NCBI RefSeq assembly: GCF_024054195.1
Contig: NZ_JAMXLB010000001.1
Location: forward strand, 770,493-834,492
Direction of reading: 5' to 3'
Origin: Flavobacterium sp. NRK F7
GTDB lineage: Bacteria; Bacteroidota; Bacteroidia; Flavobacteriales; Flavobacteriaceae
DNA length: 64,000 bases
The notes below the pieces were generated by a model. That model was not told the origin of the DNA. It saw only the letters and a program-made list of their open reading frames with translations, and searched no databases. Of the stretch, positions 41,498 to 51,241 are shown piece by piece. The translations under genes were made by a program, and so were the position numbers. The first letter of the stretch is position 1; the number at the start of each line of letters is the position of its first letter.

Positions 41498-42694
41498 ATG
41501 GTGATTTCAAAAAGACCACTTCATTTATTTGTAGCATGCGCAGTAGCGATACTACCATTTTTTAGTTCTGCTAATACGATTTCAGATTCTACTCATGTAG
41601 CTACTGAAATTACTCACGAATCTCCTGTTGAAGCTCACGAGGCTCATGATGAAGGACACGGAGAAGTAGAGCCAACAGATAAAAAATCTAAAATAAAAGC
41701 TTTCATCGATCATCACTTACAGGATTCTCATGATTTTACTTTTTTCTCTGATGAGGAAACAGGGAAACACTATGGATTTCCTTTGCCAGTCATCTTGATT
41801 GATAATGGTTTGAAAGTGTTTTCTTCATCTAAATTTCATCATGGAGAAGAAATTGCAGAAGTAGGTGGGAACTACTATGCTTTACATCATGGTAAAATTT
41901 ATAAAACAAATGCGGAAGGACAATTGAATTATGATGAGCATCATCATCCGACGAATGAAAAACCTTTGGATTTTTCAATCACTAAAAATGTAGTAGCAAT
42001 GTTAGTGACTGCAATTTTAATGTTTTTCTTGTTTGTAGGTTTGGCTAAATCATATAGAAAAGGGCCTATTCCAACTGGTTTTGGAAAAGTACTTGAGCCA
42101 TTAGTGATTTTTATTCGTGATGAAGTTGCTTTACCAAATATTGGTGAGAAAAAATATAGAAAATTTATGGGTTATTTATTAACGGTGTTTTTCTTTATTT
42201 TAATTCTAAACTTATTTGGATTAACACCTCTAGGAATTAATGTAACTGGAAATATAGCAATAACTGCTTGTTTGGCTTTGTTTACTTATATAGTAACACA
42301 ATTTAGTGCTAACAAAGATTATTGGAAGCATATTTTTTGGATGCCAGATGTTCCTGTTTTAATGAAAATTGCATTAATCCCTATTGAAATATTAGGGACG
42401 TTAACAAAACCTTTTGCACTTATGATACGTCTTTATGCGAATATTTCTGCAGGACACATAGTAGTAATGAGTTTAATTGGTTTAATTTTTATTTTCAAAA
42501 ACTGGGTGGCTGGGCCTTCATTTTTTGGATTAACCTTGTTTATTTCAATTATTGAGATATTAGTAGCGTTTTTACAAGCGTTTGTATTTACAATGTTATC
42601 AGCTTTATTTATCGGTATGGCGGTACAAGATCATCATCATGATGAACACCATAGTGAGGATATGTTAGGAGAACATGATAATGCAATTATTTAA
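41498..42694 (+). CDS. atpB: ATP synthase F0 subunit a
   Basis: A 398-residue protein from the ATG at 41498, longer than the enterobacterial form because of a signal-peptide-like N-terminus and a His/Glu-rich periplasmic extension (about 20-150; HESPVEAHEAHDEGHGE). The proton-channel helices include KPFALMIRLYANISAGHIVV with the essential Arg, and EILVAFLQAFVFTMLSALFIG. The C-terminal tail is again His-rich. It forms the proton half-channels beside the c-ring. Confidence 0.95.
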   Translation: MVISKRPLHLFVACAVAILPFFSSANTISDSTHVATEITHESPVEAHEAHDEGHGEVEPTDKKSKIKAFIDHHLQDSHDFTFFSDEETGKHYGFPLPVILIDNGLKVFSSSKFHHGEEIAEVGGNYYALHHGKIYKTNAEGQLNYDEHHHPTNEKPLDFSITKNVVAMLVTAILMFFLFVGLAKSYRKGPIPTGFGKVLEPLVIFIRDEVALPNIGEKKYRKFMGYLLTVFFFILILNLFGLTPLGINVTGNIAITACLALFTYIVTQFSANKDYWKHIFWMPDVPVLMKIALIPIEILGTLTKPFALMIRLYANISAGHIVVMSLIGLIFIFKNWVAGPSFFGLTLFISIIEILVAFLQAFVFTMLSALFIGMAVQDHHHDEHHSEDMLGEHDNAII

Positions 42695-42733
42695 AATAGA
42701 ATTTAGTTTAATTAATATATAAATCAAATAGTT

Positions 42734-42925
42734 ATGACAATTCCAGGAATTATTGGTGCAGGTTTAGTAGTAATCGGTGCTGGATTAGGTTTAGGAAGAA
42801 TTGGTGGATCAGCAATGGATGCTATTGCACGTCAACCAGAAGCTGCTGGTAAAATTCAAACTGCGATGATTATTATCGCGGCTTTATTAGAAGGGGTTGC
42901 TTTCGCAGCACTTTTCGCAGCTTAA
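42734..42925 (+). CDS. atpE: ATP synthase F0 subunit c
   Basis: A 63-residue hairpin of two helices: IIGAGLVVIGAGLGLGRIGGSAMDAIARQPEAAGKIQ and the second helix with the proton-carrying Glu in IIIAALLEGVAFAALFA. The RQPEA polar loop is intact. It builds the rotating ring. The downstream hairpin may let more mRNA be made for this subunit than for the later genes. Confidence 0.96.
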   Translation: MTIPGIIGAGLVVIGAGLGLGRIGGSAMDAIARQPEAAGKIQTAMIIIAALLEGVAFAALFAA

Positions 42926-42941
42926 TTAAAACAAAGAAACA

Positions 42942-42977
42942 AAGATCTGTAACGGTTGGTTGCAGGTCTTGTTTTTA
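42942..42977 (+). terminator. Attenuator-like hairpin between atpE and atpF
   Basis: AAGATCTG and CAGGTCTT pair over 8 bp with one G-T, an inner GGTT/AACC can extend the fold, and GTTTTT follows. Its place just after atpE fits partial termination that favours the multi-copy c subunit. Confidence 0.5.
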
Positions 42978-43012
42978 AAAAGAGATTAAACGAATAAATA
43001 TAATTTTCAACA

Positions 43013-43513
43013 ATGGATAAGTTAATTAATGATTTTTCATTTGGATTGTTTTTTTGGCAAGCATTAATTTTAGTAATATTATTAATTTTATTAGCTAAAT
43101 TTGCATGGAAACCAATTATGAACTCTATCACAGAACGTGAAGAAGGAATTAAAAATGCTTTGTTAGCAGCTGAAAACGCTAAAAAAGACATGCAAAATTT
43201 AAAAGCTGATAATGAGAAATTATTATCAGAAGCTCGTGCAGAGAGAGATACCATGATAAAAGAAGCGCGTGAAATTAAAGAAAAAATGATTGCAGACGCT
43301 AAAGAAGAAGCACAAGTACAAGGTCAAAAAATGATTGCTCAAGCAAAAGCAACTATTGAAGGTGAGAAAAATGCAGCTATGGCTGAAATTAAATCTCAAG
43401 TTTCTACTTTGTCTTTAGAAATTGCAGAAAAAATATTAAAAGGAGAATTAGCTAACAATGACGCTCAAGCTAAATTAGTTGAGAAAATGTTAGCTGATGC
43501 TAAATTAAGTTAA
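43013..43513 (+). CDS. atpF: ATP synthase F0 subunit b
   Basis: A 166-residue protein with one N-terminal membrane helix (FSFGLFFWQALILVILLILLAKFAWKPI) and a long charged coiled coil rich in Ala, Lys and Glu (AENAKKDMQNLKADNEKLLSEARAERDTMIKEAREIKEKM). It is the stator stalk linking subunit a to F1. The ending runs into atpH two bases later. Confidence 0.95.
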   Translation: MDKLINDFSFGLFFWQALILVILLILLAKFAWKPIMNSITEREEGIKNALLAAENAKKDMQNLKADNEKLLSEARAERDTMIKEAREIKEKMIADAKEEAQVQGQKMIAQAKATIEGEKNAAMAEIKSQVSTLSLEIAEKILKGELANNDAQAKLVEKMLADAKLS

Positions 43514-43515
43514 TT

Positions 43516-44049
43516 ATGGCAACCAGTAGAGCAGCTATCCGATATGCTAAGGCTATTCTAGATATTGCACAAGCAAACAATACGACAGCACAAGTAAATA
43601 ACGATATGTTACAAATTGTTGCTGCTGTAAAAGAAAGCAAAGAATTGAAAGATTTTTTGAAAAGTCCTGTTGTAAAAGGGCCTGCCAAGTTTGCAGCTAT
43701 ATCTGAAGTATTTGCTTCAGCACAAGGAGAAACTAAAGAATTATTTCGTTTGCTACAAGAAAATAGCAGATTCGAAATTTTAGCAACAATTGCTTCACAG
43801 TACAATACTTTATTTGATGAATTAAATAATATGGAAACGGCAGTGGTTACTACCGCATTTCCAATTACAAAAGATTTAGAAGAAAAAGTATTAACTAAGA
43901 TTGCTAGTTTTTCAAATAAAAAAATAACACTTAAGAATATTGTAGACCCATCTATTATTGGTGGGTTTGTATTACGAATAGGTGACAAACAATATAATGC
44001 TTCTGTTGTAAATAGTTTACAACAATTAAAAAGAGAGTTTAGTAATTAA
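43516..44049 (+). CDS. atpH: ATP synthase F1 subunit delta
   Basis: A 177-residue protein with the N-terminal helical domain (SRAAIRYAKAILDIA) and the conserved C-terminal signature IVDPSIIGGFVLRIGDKQYNASVVNSLQQLKREF. It caps the F1 head and binds subunit b. It starts two bases after atpF. A long antisense frame across this gene is a shadow. Confidence 0.95.
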   Translation: MATSRAAIRYAKAILDIAQANNTTAQVNNDMLQIVAAVKESKELKDFLKSPVVKGPAKFAAISEVFASAQGETKELFRLLQENSRFEILATIASQYNTLFDELNNMETAVVTTAFPITKDLEEKVLTKIASFSNKKITLKNIVDPSIIGGFVLRIGDKQYNASVVNSLQQLKREFSN

Positions 44050-44093
44050 TAATAGTGATCGCACTTCTTTAAGTGTTAAAATTATAAATTAAA

Positions 44094-45668
44094 ATGGCTG
44101 AAATTAAACCTGCTGAGATATCAGCAATATTAAAAAAGCAATTATCAGGTTTTCAATCTGGTACTTCATTAGAAGAAGTTGGAACAGTACTTCAAGTAGG
44201 TGACGGTATTGCACGTGTGTATGGATTATCTAATGCTCAATACGGTGAGTTAGTTCAATTCGATAATGGATTGGAAGGAATTGTATTGAACTTAGAAGAA
44301 GACAATGTTGGTGTGGTATTATTAGGACCATCTACTGGTGTAAGAGAAGGTTCAAATGTAAAAAGAACACAACGTATTGCATCTCTTAAAGTAGGTGAAG
44401 AAATCGTAGGTCGTGTTGTAGATACTTTAGGTAACCCAATCGATGGTAAAGGTGCAATTGGTGGTGAGTTATATGAAATGCCATTAGAAAGAAAAGCGCC
44501 TGGAGTTATCTTCCGTCAACCCGTAACAGAACCATTACAAACAGGTATTAAAGCAATTGATGCTATGATTCCTGTAGGTAGAGGACAACGTGAATTAGTT
44601 ATTGGTGACCGTCAAACTGGTAAAACAACAGTTTGTATTGACACCATCTTAAATCAAAAAGAATTTTACGATGCTGGGAAACCAGTATATTGTATATATG
44701 TCGCTGTAGGTCAAAAAGCTTCTACAGTTGCTGCAATTGCAAAAACATTAGAGGAAAAAGGAGCTATGGCGTATACCGTAATTGTTGCGGCAAATGCTTC
44801 TGACCCTGCTGCTATGCAAGTTTATGCTCCATTTGCTGGTGCGTCAATTGGAGAATATTTCCGAGATACAGGTCGTCCTGCATTAATCATTTATGATGAT
44901 TTATCAAAACAAGCGGTTGCTTACCGTGAGGTGTCTTTATTATTAAGAAGACCACCAGGACGTGAAGCTTATCCTGGAGACGTATTCTACTTACACTCAA
45001 GATTATTAGAACGTGCTGCTAAAGTGATTGCAGATGATGATATTGCAAAAAACATGAACGATTTACCAGATTCGTTAAAACCAATCGTTAAAGGTGGTGG
45101 TTCATTAACAGCTTTACCAATCATTGAAACACAAGCGGGTGACGTTTCTGCATATATCCCAACAAACGTTATCTCTATTACGGATGGACAGATTTTCTTA
45201 GATGGTGATTTATTCAACTCTGGGGTTCGTCCAGCAATTAACGTTGGTATTTCGGTATCTCGTGTAGGAGGTAATGCGCAAATTAAATCAATGAAAAAAG
45301 TTGCAGGTACCTTAAAATTAGACCAAGCTCAATACCGTGAGTTAGAAGCTTTCGCGAAATTTGGTTCTGATTTAGATGCAGTTACTTTAAACGTAATTGA
45401 AAAAGGGAAACGTAACGTGGAAATCTTAAAACAAGCAGTAAATGATCCATTTACGGTAGAAGATCAAGTTGCAATTATTTATGCTGGTTCTAAAAACTTA
45501 TTAAAGGATGTTCCAGTTGAAAAAGTAAAAGAATTTGAAAAAGATTTCTTAGCGTATTTAAATGCGAAACATAGAGACACTTTAGATGCGTTAAAAGCAG
45601 GTAAATTTGATGATAATATTACCGATGTTTTAGCTAAAGTAGCAAAAGAAATTTCTGCAAAATATTAA
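44094..45668 (+). CDS. atpA: ATP synthase F1 subunit alpha
   Basis: A 524-residue protein with the P-loop [13 protein letters not shown] at about residue 172-184, the arginine-finger region and the alpha-subunit signature [14 protein letters not shown] near 380. It forms the hexamer with beta. Codon use here is more GC-tolerant than around, as expected of a highly expressed gene. Confidence 0.98.
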   Translation: MAEIKPAEISAILKKQLSGFQSGTSLEEVGTVLQVGDGIARVYGLSNAQYGELVQFDNGLEGIVLNLEEDNVGVVLLGPSTGVREGSNVKRTQRIASLKVGEEIVGRVVDTLGNPIDGKGAIGGELYEMPLERKAPGVIFRQPVTEPLQTGIKAIDAMIPVGRGQRELVIGDRQTGKTTVCIDTILNQKEFYDAGKPVYCIYVAVGQKASTVAAIAKTLEEKGAMAYTVIVAANASDPAAMQVYAPFAGASIGEYFRDTGRPALIIYDDLSKQAVAYREVSLLLRRPPGREAYPGDVFYLHSRLLERAAKVIADDDIAKNMNDLPDSLKPIVKGGGSLTALPIIETQAGDVSAYIPTNVISITDGQIFLDGDLFNSGVRPAINVGISVSRVGGNAQIKSMKKVAGTLKLDQAQYRELEAFAKFGSDLDAVTLNVIEKGKRNVEILKQAVNDPFTVEDQVAIIYAGSKNLLKDVPVEKVKEFEKDFLAYLNAKHRDTLDALKAGKFDDNITDVLAKVAKEISAKY

Positions 45669-45683
45669 TTAATTTTCAATTAG

Positions 45684-45733
45684 TCAATGTGTCGATTAAT
45701 CAATTGACACATTGATAATTGTCAAATTGACAA
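45684..45733. repeat. Two inverted repeats between atpA and atpG
   Basis: TCAATGTGTC (45684-45693) pairs perfectly with GACACATTGA (45706-45715), and TTGTCAA-A-TTGACAA (45719-45733) forms a second small dyad. Neither has a T-run, so an mRNA processing or stabilising element, or a relic of a short mobile repeat, is more likely than a terminator. Confidence 0.55.
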
Positions 45734-45742
45734 ATTAAAAAA

Positions 45743-46600
45743 ATGGCAAACTTAAAGGAAATTAGAAATAGAATTAGTTCCGTTTCATCTACGATGCAAA
45801 TTACGTCTGCGATGAAAATGGTTTCTGCTGCTAAGCTTAAAAAAGCACAAGATGCTATTACAGCGATGCGTCCTTATGCAGAAAAATTAACGGAATTATT
45901 ACAAAACTTAAGTGCTACTTTAGATGGAAACACTGGAGGAGCTTTTGCTGAACAAAGAGAGGTAAATAAAGTGCTTATCGTTGCTATAACTTCAAACAGA
46001 GGTTTATGTGGTGCATTTAACTCGAATGTTATTAAAGAAGTGAAAAGTCGCACTGAATTTTATAAAGGAAAAACAGTTGATGTTTTTGCAGTTGGTAAAA
46101 AGGGTAATGATGTTTTAAAGAAAACCAATAAAGTTGTTGCTAATCAAAGTGCCATTTTTGATCAATTAACTTTTGAAAATGTAGCTGAAATTGCTCAAAC
46201 CTTAATGGATAAATTTGTAGCTGGTGAGTATGATAAAATTGAATTGGTATATAATCATTTTAAAAATGCGGCAACTCAAGTTGTTAAAACAGAGCAGTTT
46301 TTACCATTAGCACCAATTTCTGGAGGTGAAGAAATATCTTCTGATTATATTTTTGAACCATCTAAAGAAGAAATTGTATTAACTTTAATTCCAAAATCTT
46401 TAAAAACGCAATTATATAAAGGTATTAGAGACTCTTTTGCTTCTGAACACGGAGCTAGGATGACAGCAATGCATAAAGCTACTGATAATGCAACAGCATT
46501 AAGAAATCAATTAAAATTAACTTATAATAAAGCGCGTCAAGCTGCTATTACTGGAGAAATTCTAGAGATTGTAGGTGGTGCTGAAGCTTTAAATAGTTAA
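45743..46600 (+). CDS. atpG: ATP synthase F1 subunit gamma
   Basis: A 285-residue central-stalk subunit: MANLKEIRNRISSVSSTMQITSAMKMVSAAKL at the N-terminus, TSNRGLCGAFNSNV in the middle, and the C-terminal signature ASEHGARMTAMHKATDNA ... NKARQAAITGEILEIVGGAEAL. It is the last gene; the beta and epsilon genes are not in the window, the usual split arrangement in Bacteroidota. A strong terminator follows. Confidence 0.97.
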   Translation: MANLKEIRNRISSVSSTMQITSAMKMVSAAKLKKAQDAITAMRPYAEKLTELLQNLSATLDGNTGGAFAEQREVNKVLIVAITSNRGLCGAFNSNVIKEVKSRTEFYKGKTVDVFAVGKKGNDVLKKTNKVVANQSAIFDQLTFENVAEIAQTLMDKFVAGEYDKIELVYNHFKNAATQVVKTEQFLPLAPISGGEEISSDYIFEPSKEEIVLTLIPKSLKTQLYKGIRDSFASEHGARMTAMHKATDNATALRNQLKLTYNKARQAAITGEILEIVGGAEALNS

Positions 46601-46624
46601 TTTCTACTTATACAGCATTTTTTC

Positions 46625-46660
46625 AAAAAGGCTATTTGATCATTCAAATAGCCTTTTTTT
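46625..46660 (+). terminator. Rho-independent terminator of the ATP synthase operon
   Basis: A perfect 15-bp stem AAAAAGGCTATTTGA / TCAAATAGCCTTTTT with a 4-base loop runs into more T. Just after it, TATATTTG (46664-46671) may be a -7 element for the next operon. Confidence 0.88.
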
Positions 46661-46759
46661 ATTTATATTTGAATATATTATTTTTTAATGAAATTTATTT
46701 AAAATTGTAACTTTAACAAAGTTTTTGCGTATAATTAAGAACAATATAACAAGTAATCC

Positions 46760-47446
46760 ATGTCAAAAGAAGGTTTCAATTGGAAAAGTTTATTTATAAA
46801 CGAATCTGAAAACACTACTAAAAAAGAAGAATCATCAAAATCAAATTCATCTCATCAGACAACTACTTCTGGTTCACAAGTGAATAAATTTCCAGAAGAA
46901 AAGATAGCGCAAGTATCTCAAGATAATTTTGCCAATCCTTTTGTGAATGAAATTCTAGACGTTTATGAAAAAGGATTTGAATCCTTAAATTTAGATAATT
47001 TCGATTTTTTTGAAATGTATAAATCTGTGGTAGCTGTAGGAATAACAAATCCGCAAAGTTATCAGATGGCTTTTATGATGGGAAAATCGATAAAGCCCGA
47101 TTTAACGAAAGAATATTTATTAGAAAAATCGAAGTTTTATATTGAAGAAATTAACAAAGTACATACTAAATATGATGCTACTGGTAATGGAAAAAAACAA
47201 GATTTAAGCAATTTGGTTCAAAAAGAAAAAGAAGCATTAACTGTTTCAATCTCTGATTTGGAGACTAAAATTCTTCAAATGCAACAAGAATTGCAAGAAA
47301 AGAAATCATTATTAGCAAACATCGATAGTAAAAACGAACAAGAACTTAGAGAACTTCAATTAAAAATAGAAGCCAATAATTTTGCCAAACAAAAAATTGT
47401 GGATTCAATTAATTTAGTCATAAGCGGAATCAATCAATACTTATAA
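46760..47446 (+). CDS. Uncharacterised cytoplasmic protein with C-terminal coiled coil
   Basis: I do not recognise this 228-residue protein. Residues 1-55 are a disordered Ser/Thr/Lys-rich segment; the middle (FANPFVNEILDVYEKGFESLNLDNFDFFEMYKSV) is acidic and helical; the end from about 150 is a coiled coil (EKEALTVSISDLETKILQMQQELQEKKSLLANIDSKNEQELRELQLKIE). No signal peptide or membrane helix is present. It starts a seven-gene run of closely spaced genes, with six bases to the next. Confidence 0.6.
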   Translation: MSKEGFNWKSLFINESENTTKKEESSKSNSSHQTTTSGSQVNKFPEEKIAQVSQDNFANPFVNEILDVYEKGFESLNLDNFDFFEMYKSVVAVGITNPQSYQMAFMMGKSIKPDLTKEYLLEKSKFYIEEINKVHTKYDATGNGKKQDLSNLVQKEKEALTVSISDLETKILQMQQELQEKKSLLANIDSKNEQELRELQLKIEANNFAKQKIVDSINLVISGINQYL

Positions 47447-47451
47447 AATCA

Positions 47452-48573
47452 ATGAATAAATACGAACAAGAAAAAAGTACTTTATTAGAATTACCTATCT
47501 TAAAGCACTTTGATGAATCTAAAGGAGAAATTGCGTTAAAAGCAAATTCATTAAAAAAAGGTGAAAAAGGACTTTTCTGGGTAATTGCTTTAGGATTATT
47601 AGGAATTGGAGGTTATTTAACCTGGACCTATATTATTCCACCTTTATTTACCATGTTAGGTCAAGTAATTGCATTATCAGCAACAGCAATTTTCTTGATT
47701 TTCTTAGTAATTATGTTCCCTGTCATTATGAAAGCATTGCGTTTTGCGGCTAAAAATATTCATAAAGCCTTAATACAAAGCAATCCTTTCAACGAGTTGG
47801 AGGAACAAAAACAAAAAATGATTAAAAACCGTGAAGTTTTTAAGAATACCAAAGCAAAACTAAAAGGACTTAAAAATGAAATGGAAATGGAAGCTTCAAA
47901 ATCTGAAAAGGAAGCGAAAGATTACCAAGAACAATTGTTAAGTCTGCAACGACAATCTGAAAAGTTAAAATCAGCGATGGATGAAATGGTTAGACAACAC
48001 GGTGCAGGAGCAAAAGATACCGATGAATATGTAGCCTTGCAAAGTGAATTGGCTAAGAAATTAAGTAATTCGCAACGTATTTCAAATCAATATGAGCAAA
48101 GCAAAAGTTTTATTCAAAAATATGGAGTGCGAGCGAATGTCTTAGGTAAAATGGATAGAAAATTAACTTTAGCTGGAACAGCTATAGATATTAAGATTGC
48201 CGATTTTGATGCTACAATTACCATGCTTAGAAAAGAGTATGAATTTGCCAAAAACGCAAAAGCAGCTACAGAAAGCGCAAAAAACGCCATGATGTTTACC
48301 AAAGATTGGGAATTAGAGTATGCTTTAGAAGTGGTTACGTCAACTATCGCTCAAGATATTGCGAGAACATCTGAAAATTTATTAGATATAGACACTTTAA
48401 CGTCTCAATATTCAGTTGATAACGACGAATTATATTCTCGTTTAGATTCTTTAGCAGATAAAATTAAAACGGGAGACAACACCATTCCTGATTCTACTAA
48501 ATATTCGAATCCAAATTACAAAATGTCCAAAGAAGATAAGCAAAATGCTGGTGGCTTTGGCGATATATTTTAA
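47452..48573 (+). CDS. Membrane-anchored coiled-coil protein, PspA-like in layout
   Basis: A 373-residue protein of unknown family. Two membrane helices (about 42-65 and 70-95) are followed by a long charged coiled coil (about 115-220: EEQKQKMIKNREVFKNTKAKLKGLKNEMEMEASKSEKEAKDYQEQLLSLQRQSEKLKSAMDEM) and a helical C-terminal half. The coiled coil recalls PspA/Vipp1-type or TelA-like proteins, but no identity is claimed. The gene lies between a coiled-coil protein gene and the OmpA-fused binding protein gene. Confidence 0.6.
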   Translation: MNKYEQEKSTLLELPILKHFDESKGEIALKANSLKKGEKGLFWVIALGLLGIGGYLTWTYIIPPLFTMLGQVIALSATAIFLIFLVIMFPVIMKALRFAAKNIHKALIQSNPFNELEEQKQKMIKNREVFKNTKAKLKGLKNEMEMEASKSEKEAKDYQEQLLSLQRQSEKLKSAMDEMVRQHGAGAKDTDEYVALQSELAKKLSNSQRISNQYEQSKSFIQKYGVRANVLGKMDRKLTLAGTAIDIKIADFDATITMLRKEYEFAKNAKAATESAKNAMMFTKDWELEYALEVVTSTIAQDIARTSENLLDIDTLTSQYSVDNDELYSRLDSLADKIKTGDNTIPDSTKYSNPNYKMSKEDKQNAGGFGDIF

Positions 48574-48600
48574 TAACTAAAACTAAATCTTTTATATATA

Positions 48601-50415
48601 ATGGGAAAAATTCTTAGAACAAATAAACTAACGACTTTATCAGAATTACTTATTGTTATTCTTGGTATTGGTGGGATATTAGGAGCAATCTATTTTTTAT
48701 CTCCAGGACTTAGAACTGAAGTTTCAAAGAAATTAGATGGAATTACTTTAGACAAAGTGGAAGTTAACAATGTGGTAAACGCAGATAAAATTGAATTGCC
48801 TACAAAAGATATTTCAAACGAAGTAAGTAATAAACCTTTAGTAAGAATTGCGGGTTACGCTTGGAATGCACAATCTGGAATTATTGTTTCTAATGGTGGA
48901 CCAAAAACAACAAAAGGTTCTCTAATGGAAAAAAATGGCGTAAACTTAGAAATCATTCGTCAAGATTGGTTGTCTGAATTACGCAATATGCAAATGAAAT
49001 TTATTGAAGAATTTGATCAAGGTGCTAAATTTCCAACATCAGATAAAAGTGCATTTGCTGTAATGATCATGGGTGACGGTGCTCCTTTTTATATCAGTTC
49101 GGTACAAAAATCATTAGACGAAAAATACGGCAAAGACAAATACCATTTACAAGTAATGGGTGCTGTAGGAATGAGTTATGGTGAAGACAAATTAATCGGT
49201 CCTCCAAGTTGGAAAACAGATCCACAAACTATGAAAGGTGCAGTTATTTCAGCCGTTTTAGGTGATGGAGATTGGGTAACTACAGTTAACTATTGTTTTG
49301 CAAATGGTTTAAAAGTAAATCCTGATCCTGCTACTTATGATGCGGAAGCGGTTAATATTTATCCTTCTGAAAATGATGATTATATCAAATCAGCTGAAGA
49401 ATTAATTAAATCACAAACTACAGGTTGGACCGTTTCTTTAAAAGAGGTTTCAAATGGGAAATTAACTGGAAAATCAGTTAATAGAAAGATTGATGGTTGT
49501 GCTACTTGGACACCTGGTGATAAATTGGTGTTTGATAAATTATCTGGTTTTGTAGATATTGTTTCGACCAAAGAATTTAACAATCAAATGCCAACGGTTT
49601 TAATCGGTTTAAAAGAATGGGCAAGTCAAAATCCTGAGATTGTTTCTAATATTTTAAAATCAGCTTTAACAGCTTCTAATCAAATGAAAAATTATGACGA
49701 TTGGAGAGTAAGAGCTTCTGAAGCGGTTACGGATACGTACCAAATGGAAAGCCCTAAATATTGGTATGATATGTTCAAAGGCCAACAAGGAACTAAAAAC
49801 GGATTAACATATAATATGGGTGGTTCTAAAGTATTCAATTACTTGGATGCGATGCAATATTTTGGTTTATCTGATGGCGTTAACAGATATAAATCGGTTT
49901 ATAACCAAGTTGGGACTTATTTAACGGAGTTGAATCCATTTGGATTTAATGAAAACGTAGGTAAAGTATCCGCTTATGAAGATGCTGTAAATTTATTTTA
50001 CCTTAAAAATATTAACGATATCCAATCTACTGCTCCTGAAAAAGCAGATTATACAGAACAAGCAACGGAAGTAATGGCTTCAGGGGAATGGAGAATTAAC
50101 TTTAATACAGGTAGTGCTCAAATTTCAACAAGTTCTTCTAGCGAATTGGAAAAAATTTACAACCTATTAATTCAGGCTGAAAATACGAAATTAACGATTG
50201 TTGGGCATACTGATAATGTTGGTAATCCAGATTCAAACATTAAATTATCTAAAGACAGAGCAGAAGCAGTTGTAGATTATTTAAGAAAGAAAGGTATTCC
50301 ATTGAATCGTTTCCAAATGATTGATGGAAAAGGTGCTAATGAGCCTACAGCAGATAATAGCACTGCTGAAGGAAAAGCGAAAAACAGAAGAGTAGTGATT
50401 ACTTTATTGAAATAA
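48601..50415 (+). CDS. Periplasmic substrate-binding protein (NitT/TauT type) fused to an OmpA peptidoglycan-binding domain
   Basis: A 604-residue protein with three parts. A single N-terminal membrane anchor (LLIVILGIGGILGAIYFL, about 16-34) is followed by a NitT/TauT/SsuA-type binding domain (about 80-470; VRIAGYAWNAQSGIIVSNGGP and VISAVLGDGDWVTTVNYCFANGLKVNPDP) and a C-terminal OmpA domain (about 490-604; INFNTGSAQIS, TIVGHTDNVGNPDSNIKLSKDRAEAVVDYLRKKGI, EGKAKNRRVVI). It would link the inner membrane, an ABC transporter and peptidoglycan. This combination is unusual for a transporter. A hairpin terminator stands before the permease gene. Confidence 0.85.
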   Translation: MGKILRTNKLTTLSELLIVILGIGGILGAIYFLSPGLRTEVSKKLDGITLDKVEVNNVVNADKIELPTKDISNEVSNKPLVRIAGYAWNAQSGIIVSNGGPKTTKGSLMEKNGVNLEIIRQDWLSELRNMQMKFIEEFDQGAKFPTSDKSAFAVMIMGDGAPFYISSVQKSLDEKYGKDKYHLQVMGAVGMSYGEDKLIGPPSWKTDPQTMKGAVISAVLGDGDWVTTVNYCFANGLKVNPDPATYDAEAVNIYPSENDDYIKSAEELIKSQTTGWTVSLKEVSNGKLTGKSVNRKIDGCATWTPGDKLVFDKLSGFVDIVSTKEFNNQMPTVLIGLKEWASQNPEIVSNILKSALTASNQMKNYDDWRVRASEAVTDTYQMESPKYWYDMFKGQQGTKNGLTYNMGGSKVFNYLDAMQYFGLSDGVNRYKSVYNQVGTYLTELNPFGFNENVGKVSAYEDAVNLFYLKNINDIQSTAPEKADYTEQATEVMASGEWRINFNTGSAQISTSSSSELEKIYNLLIQAENTKLTIVGHTDNVGNPDSNIKLSKDRAEAVVDYLRKKGIPLNRFQMIDGKGANEPTADNSTAEGKAKNRRVVITLLK

Positions 50416-50429
50416 ATAAACTAAAAGTA

Positions 50430-50461
50430 AGAGCTATCAGTATTTGATAGCTCTTTTTATT
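50430..50461 (+). terminator. Intra-operon terminator between the OmpA-fused binding protein and its permease
   Basis: AGAGCTATCA (50430-50439) and TGATAGCTCT (50445-50454) form a perfect 10-bp stem with a 5-base loop, followed by TTTTTATT. Since the ABC permease starts only a few bases later with no other promoter visible, it probably lets through part of the transcripts. Confidence 0.75.
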
Positions 50462-50466
50462 ATAAC

Positions 50467-51237
50467 ATGATACAATTAATTACCCCTTTTCAGACAATCT
50501 CTAAGTCAAAGAAAACGATAATTCTGGTAGCTTGGATTGTACTTTTACTAGTACTTTGGTTTGTTGGAACATCTGGTGAAAAACATTTGTTTCCAAACCC
50601 ACAACAAGTTTTCAAAGGATTTTCTGAACTTTATAATGAAGGTTTAGTGGTGCATATTTTCAATTCGTTGAAATTGTGTTTCCTTTCCATTTTTTTAGCC
50701 ACAACTATTGCATTGCTTTTTGCATATAGTTGGCCCATTCCTTTATTAAAACCAATTTCTGAATTTGTTACAAAGTTTCGTTTTTTACCTTTTACAGGTT
50801 TGTCCTTCTATGTAGCAATGGTCATTCACGATGCAAGAAACATGCAAATCTGGATTATGGTCATTTTTTTAACGACTTTCTTAACAACCTCTTTAATTGC
50901 GGTAGTTAAAGATATTCCTCAAGAAGAATTTGATCATGCTAAAACCTTAAAATGCAACCGTTTTGAAGTGCTTTGGCAGGTGATTGTTTTAGGAAGATTA
51001 GATTATGTGATTGATGTTATTCGTCAAAATTTAGCGATTACTTGGATGATGCTCGTAACGGTAGAATCTATAGTAGTAGCTTCGGGCGGACTAGGGTTTT
51101 TAATTAAAAATTCCGATAAGTTCATGAACCACGGAAGAATCATCGCATTGCAAATTATTATTTTATTAATTGGGTTGTCCTTAGATTGGTTTATTAACTT
51201 TTTAAGAAGAGCACTTTTTAGATACTCTAAAATATAA
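50467..51237 (+). CDS. ABC transporter permease, NitT/TauT (SsuC/TauC) type
   Basis: A 256-residue inner membrane protein with six helices and the BPD_transp_1 fold. The EAA-like loop is PQEEFDHAKTLKCNRFEVLWQVIVLGRLDYVIDVIRQNLAITW, and the N-terminal FPNPQQVFKGFSELYNEG matches the TauC/SsuC family start. It pairs with the ATPase encoded four bases downstream and with the OmpA-fused binding protein upstream. The substrate is not evident. Confidence 0.88.
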   Translation: MIQLITPFQTISKSKKTIILVAWIVLLLVLWFVGTSGEKHLFPNPQQVFKGFSELYNEGLVVHIFNSLKLCFLSIFLATTIALLFAYSWPIPLLKPISEFVTKFRFLPFTGLSFYVAMVIHDARNMQIWIMVIFLTTFLTTSLIAVVKDIPQEEFDHAKTLKCNRFEVLWQVIVLGRLDYVIDVIRQNLAITWMMLVTVESIVVASGGLGFLIKNSDKFMNHGRIIALQIIILLIGLSLDWFINFLRRALFRYSKI

Positions 51238-51241
51238 ACTT

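Noticed and set aside
43500-43988. 162-residue minus-strand open frame.
   Set aside because: It lies antisense to atpH and shows only shadow composition.
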